Shown here: one piece after another, positions 60,484 to 64,000 of the stretch
Numbering within the stretch: the first letter of the stretch is position 1
How the letters are laid out: every line of letters begins with the position of its first letter
Assembly: GCA_964461035.1 (NCBI GenBank)
Contig: CAYWRI010000002.1
Location: 1-64,000 of the forward strand
Source of the DNA: CAYZNE01 sp964461035
Lineage (GTDB): Archaea; Nanobdellota; Nanobdellia; Woesearchaeales; CAYZNE01
Direction of reading: 5' to 3'
DNA: 64,000 nt
Made by a program: the position numbers and the translations under genes
The notes under the pieces: generated by a model
The model's input: the letters and a program-made list of their open reading frames with translations, nothing else
What the model was told of the DNA's origin: nothing
The model's database searches: none

Positions 60484-62250
60484 TCACACGAAATCTTTAA
60501 TTCCAAACAAATCTAGGTGTATTATAAATGCATCAATACAATCAGTTCTGTGAAGTCCACAAAAAACCATAGAACAGTATTTATTTATATAATTGTCTTT
60601 TGTAGGTAAACCAAACATAGATCTTAAAGAATCATCTTTTTTATTTTGATATGCTTTGAAATGTCCAATATCTGAGTTCAATCTTTTAATAGTTTCTCCG
60701 TTCTCATGTTTAAGAATTAAAACTTGGAAATTCTCTCCAAAATTAGATTTTTTATATGCTTCTTGAAATATGTCTGTTATTTTTTTGTCAGGATAATCAG
60801 CTGAATACATTTGAGACACTTTATCTGAGAATTTATTTAGTTTATAAGAGTTAAGTATTTTATATCCTCTTCTGATTACTTCTGATTTGATTTCTTCAAA
60901 TCTGTTCATTGATTCAGGTCTGACTACAAGCATTGAAACATCAAGCTTTTTTACCTGTTGATATCTGCTGTTACTTTGACGGGCTCTACCATTAAAAAGA
61001 TCAATCCTTCCTGAAACAACATCTTTTAGTATATAATCTTCCTGATCTGAAAAAATAATTGTTGTGTTTTCGGTTTCATAATATTCTTTTATAAAAATCA
61101 TAATATTTTTGATAGATTGGGAATCTAATCCTGCAAATGGTTCATCTATTATGAGTAGTTCTGGTTTTTTCATCAACGTTGAAGCAATAAGTAATAATTG
61201 TTTTTGACCTCTGCTTAGAAAAAAAGGGTGTTCTTCTTTTTTATGTTCTAAATTTATTCTTGTTAGTACTCTTAGAAGCTCTTTTTTAGTGAAATTACTC
61301 TCAAAGTTTAGTTCTTCCAAGACAGAGTTAGCGAAGAGTTGTTTTTCGGGCTCTTGCATTATCATTGCACAGGATTTAAAATTTAGATTAATGTTCCCTT
61401 TTGATTTTTTAATATTATTTGTTATGATATTCAGGAGGGTTGTTTTTCCGGATCCATTAGGTCCGAATATTCCAAAAATCTGACCTTTTTTTATATTAAA
61501 ATTAATATCTTTGAGTGCAATTGTTCTGTCCGAATAAGTTTTATGAACGTTTCTGAATCTAATCAGATCATTTCTTGATTTTTTTTCTTTAAATTTTACA
61601 AGTTTAATTTTTTCAGGTATGTTACCTTTTATCCATTTTCCATTATTATAACTTATTATTTTATTTCCAATCCTAAAAAGTTTATCGTCATGAGTGCATA
61701 ATACGATTATTTTATTAGGGGATATTAGTTTGAGATGTGAAACAAGCCTTTTTCTATGTTCGTTGTCTAGGTTAGATGTCGGTTCATCAAGAAGTATTAT
61801 GTCTTTATCCTGTGCCAGCACCGAAATAATAGATAAGATTTTTCTCTGTCCTGTAGATAAATCCTTTAGACTCTTTGATTTGAGATTTTCTACATGAAAA
61901 TACTTTAAGAGATTATCTGCAAGGAACTGTTTGTTGCGAGATATTGAAAAAAATAATTCGTGTTCCAATGTGCTAAGTATAAATTGATTTTCAGGTTCTT
62001 GAAATGCGAAAGAAATATGTTTTCTGAGATTATTTAAATCTTCTTCTTTTCCATAAGTTATTTTTCCTGAGAAAATAGATTCTTGAATTTCAGGAATTAA
62101 TCCGGAAATTGCTTTTAGCAAAGTTGTCTTTCCGCAACCAGTACTTCCTATTAGGACTAATAGGTCTCCTTTCTTCAACTTTAATGAAAAGTTTTCCATT
62201 AGTAGTTCTTTCTCAAATCCGAGTTTATTTATTTGTATGTTTAAAATCAT
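60484..62250 (-). CDS. ECF-type double ABC ATPase fused to an NDPK-like domain
   Basis: Two ABC cassettes in tandem: Walker A GSTGCGKT (35-42), signature LSTGQ (131-135), Walker B IILLDE (151-156); and Walker A GPNGSGKT (263-270), signature LSRGQ (345-349), Walker B LLIIDE (365-370). Both have the ECF/CbiO Q-loop (FAFQEPENQ, MIMQEPEKQ). This is the energising unit of an ECF vitamin transporter. Residues 438-583 add a nucleoside-diphosphate-kinase-like domain: MLVVRPESMNRFEEIKSEVI, FQVLILKHENGETIKRL, SLRSMFGLP and GLHRTDC with His567 at the position of the phosphorylated His. The gene overlaps ecfT by 26 bp. Confidence 0.85.
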   Translation of the reverse strand: MILNIQINKLGFEKELLMENFSLKLKKGDLLVLIGSTGCGKTTLLKAISGLIPEIQESIFSGKITYGKEEDLNNLRKHISFAFQEPENQFILSTLEHELFFSISRNKQFLADNLLKYFHVENLKSKSLKDLSTGQRKILSIISVLAQDKDIILLDEPTSNLDNEHRKRLVSHLKLISPNKIIVLCTHDDKLFRIGNKIISYNNGKWIKGNIPEKIKLVKFKEKKSRNDLIRFRNVHKTYSDRTIALKDINFNIKKGQIFGIFGPNGSGKTTLLNIITNNIKKSKGNINLNFKSCAMIMQEPEKQLFANSVLEELNFESNFTKKELLRVLTRINLEHKKEEHPFFLSRGQKQLLLIASTLMKKPELLIIDEPFAGLDSQSIKNIMIFIKEYYETENTTIIFSDQEDYILKDVVSGRIDLFNGRARQSNSRYQQVKKLDVSMLVVRPESMNRFEEIKSEVIRRGYKILNSYKLNKFSDKVSQMYSADYPDKKITDIFQEAYKKSNFGENFQVLILKHENGETIKRLNSDIGHFKAYQNKKDDSLRSMFGLPTKDNYINKYCSMVFCGLHRTDCIDAFIIHLDLFGIKDFV

Positions 62251-62896
62251 ATTCTTTCAAAATATACGCTTGATTCAATAGTTCTATTTTCTTAAAATTG
62301 GATAGCAAAATAACCACGCCTATGTAAAATATTCTCTTGAGTTTTTTCTTGATGCTATTTGCAACAAACCCCCTTGATTTTAAGGCAGAGTTTATTTTTG
62401 TGATATCGCCCAGTGTGAATCCAATAGTGTTAAACGCTATTGTAAACATGAATATTAAATTTATTGGCGCTTTGATTTTTAACATGGAGTTAATAATATC
62501 TTTTTCTGAACTGATTGCCATAAAAAATGTTCCTGCAAGCACCACAACAATCCATCTTGATGCAGCAAGGAGCATAAGTGATAAAGTATTATTTGAAAAA
62601 AATGTTCCCCAGGGTAATGTAAATATAATTTCCCCTTGAATTTTGCTCAAAAATATCCAAAAAAGAGAAAAGATAATTATTGCTATTGAAAGAGATTTAT
62701 ATACTGTCAAATTATAAAACTTTATTGACATCAAAAGTAATATCAATAAAACCATAATTGTAAAATTTAGAATTAAGTTTTTATTTAGAACTCCTATCAT
62801 ACTTATAATAATAAAAAAAAGGAGTTTAAATAAAAAACTCACTTTATTAAAAAAAGAACAACTTTCTAAGTAATGAATAAATGTGGGCTCTTTCAT
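62225..62896 (-). CDS. ECF transporter transmembrane component (EcfT/CbiQ)
   Basis: This 223-residue protein has about five TM helices and a cytoplasmic coupling region ending NSALKSRGF, the S/A-R-G motif that touches the ATPases in EcfT. SRWIVVVLAGTFFMAISSEKD before it is the usual helix preceding the coupling helices. Its position between the S-component-like gene and the double ATPase, with an overlap to the latter, makes the assignment firm. Confidence 0.85.
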   Translation of the reverse strand: MKEPTFIHYLESCSFFNKVSFLFKLLFFIIISMIGVLNKNLILNFTIMVLLILLLMSIKFYNLTVYKSLSIAIIIFSLFWIFLSKIQGEIIFTLPWGTFFSNNTLSLMLLAASRWIVVVLAGTFFMAISSEKDIINSMLKIKAPINLIFMFTIAFNTIGFTLGDITKINSALKSRGFVANSIKKKLKRIFYIGVVILLSNFKKIELLNQAYILKEYDFKHTNK

Positions 62897-62906
62897 TAAG
62901 CTACCT

Positions 62907-63473
62907 TTACCAAAATTTCTTTACGAATAATGATGTTTTTTTGATAAAAGGACTTAAATATTTTAGTAAAGGTATTCCTATAATTATTGAAACTATTACG
63001 TCACCTATTAACCAACCATAAATTGAAGCGACTATTGCTTCTGCAGGCATTATTCCAAAATAATAGAATCCTGTTAGTACCCACGCTGATGAGATAACAC
63101 TTTGTAATATTGTGACGGAAATTATAAATCCTAGAAAATCTTTAGGTTTTTTTAATTCCATATTAAACCATTTTTTAAAGAATATCATGGGGATTATCAC
63201 ACCTATAACATTTCCCCAAGCCAACAAAAATGCATAAATTGTGAAAGTACCTGAAATTAAGGCACCTAACAAGAGTCCGATGTATATGGATATAAGTGCT
63301 TTTCCTTTAAACCAAATTGCGAATGCGGTGTAGAATGCTGAACCAATATAGAATGCAGAAGCGCCCATTATTCCAATTGGAAAAATAATGACTCCAATAT
63401 AGTCAAGTATTGCAACAAGTCCTGCAATAACACCTATTAATATAAAATCGTTTAGTTTATTTGTTTCTTCCAT
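62907..63473 (-). CDS. ECF transporter substrate-binding (S) component candidate
   Basis: 188 residues with six TM helices, small and Gly/Ala-rich (IGIMGASAFYIGSAFYTAFA, ISGTFTIYAFLLAWGNVIG), the usual build of an S component. It is first in the operon and 11 bp upstream of ecfT, as dedicated S components are. The vitamin or ion it binds is not evident from the sequence. Confidence 0.65.
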   Translation of the reverse strand: MEETNKLNDFILIGVIAGLVAILDYIGVIIFPIGIMGASAFYIGSAFYTAFAIWFKGKALISIYIGLLLGALISGTFTIYAFLLAWGNVIGVIIPMIFFKKWFNMELKKPKDFLGFIISVTILQSVISSAWVLTGFYYFGIMPAEAIVASIYGWLIGDVIVSIIIGIPLLKYLSPFIKKTSLFVKKFW

Positions 63474-63562
63474 AAACTCATTGAGAGTTACTTTTATTTA
63501 AAAAGTTAATGATTGATATTACATTAATAATATTTATAAGCGCTGAATTCTTTCGGAATCAT

Positions 63563-63925
63563 ATGAATTGGTTAAAAGTAAAACGTGATCGTAGCCCAGT
63601 TGAAAAAAAACATGTTGAATATTCCTCACCTCAATCAATTGAGGGTATTATTCTTGACAAAATTAGTAATTTTAATGAATATTTATTTCAACCATTGTTG
63701 TTCTTCAGATCATTTTATTCTTTAGTTATTAAGACAGATTTGTTTACACACATATTAAGTGATTCTTTTTTTTGTGATGCTTTAGAACCTGGAACTGAAG
63801 TGATAGTAACTTATAGACTTAGAACAACATCTTTTTTGGAGTATTCAGATTCAAAGCTTGTTACAGAAAATTTATTATCTAAGTTTAAAACAGATTATTT
63901 TATTGATTCAATAGATTGTAAATAA
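63563..63925 (+). CDS. Hypothetical 120-residue protein
   Basis: The start at ATG 63563 (MNWLKVKRDRSP) is preferred over 63509 because an ATTTATAAG box about 25-30 nt upstream predicts a leaderless message. It is soluble, with a basic N-terminus and a beta-rich middle (TEVIVTYRLRTTSFLEYSDS). No family recognised. It is divergent from the ECF operon. The last 75 bp of the window after it hold no gene. Confidence 0.5.
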   Translation: MNWLKVKRDRSPVEKKHVEYSSPQSIEGIILDKISNFNEYLFQPLLFFRSFYSLVIKTDLFTHILSDSFFCDALEPGTEVIVTYRLRTTSFLEYSDSKLVTENLLSKFKTDYFIDSIDCK

Positions 63926-64000
63926 ATCAAGAATGTTTTAATCTGAAAATATTATATGAATTTTTAAAAAAATAATTAGAGTGTATCAATTTGTGATTAA

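Overview
The window is a strongly A+T-rich archaeal chromosome segment. The evidence is archaeal: a Dph2 diphthamide gene, an archaeal-type ValRS, an Era-like GTPase / DUF2073 / Zn-ribbon trio, TrmB-family regulators, PibD/EppA-type (class III) signal peptides of the form KKA|Q, and TATA boxes about 25 nt upstream of start codons that imply leaderless mRNAs. Tiny KKAQ pilin-like proteins, giant Cys-rich surface proteins and many orphan genes suggest a DPANN lineage, most like Woesearchaeota or Pacearchaeota. That placement is inferred from gene content, not from a marker phylogeny.

Layout. 1-2.0 kb: the 3' end of one RHS-core protein and a short complete second one with a different C-terminal tip carrying HExxH. 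2.0-4.0 kb: a YqjD/YqjE-like pair, a HIT protein and an HldE-like nucleotidyltransferase. 4.0-9.4 kb: a decayed zone with a truncated methyltransferase, an Lrp/AsnC fragment and a RelE/ParE remnant, plus tRNA-Arg(TCT), tRNA-Cys(GCA), a dph2 gene split by a frame change, a DUF5680 gene and a CYTH gene. Between 4.8 and 14.1 kb four TrmB-like regulators each sit back to back with a different partner gene, with inverted repeats in the shared promoters. 14.1-19.4 kb: a methyltransferase, valS, a second Lrp/AsnC fragment, an orphan gene and a small hydrolase.

19.5-46.4 kb is a surface-biogenesis region. It holds a 1094-residue pilin-anchored Cys-rich protein, two GT-C-like membrane glycosyltransferase candidates, two giant secreted or anchored proteins (2382 and 1215 residues) overlapping by 4 nt, and then about 14 genes with class III signal peptides in two convergent blocks. 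These range from 43 to 605 residues, and several share a C-terminal Cys domain ending in CC. A plausible reading is a glycosylated, disulfide-rich pilus or surface apparatus whose ATPase and platform protein lie elsewhere.

46.5-64 kb is mostly housekeeping: a site-2 protease, the GTPase/DUF2073/Zn-ribbon cluster, a lipoprotein with an apparent ACG start, purB, an intergenic array of eight triloop hairpins, a Na,K-ATPase-like P2C pump, a peptidase S51, a divergent class II aaRS paralog beside an MccF-like S66 peptidase and a ThrRS without an editing domain, and an ECF-transporter operon whose double ATPase carries a C-terminal nucleoside-diphosphate-kinase-like domain. There is an assembly gap of 10 N at 10674-10683.
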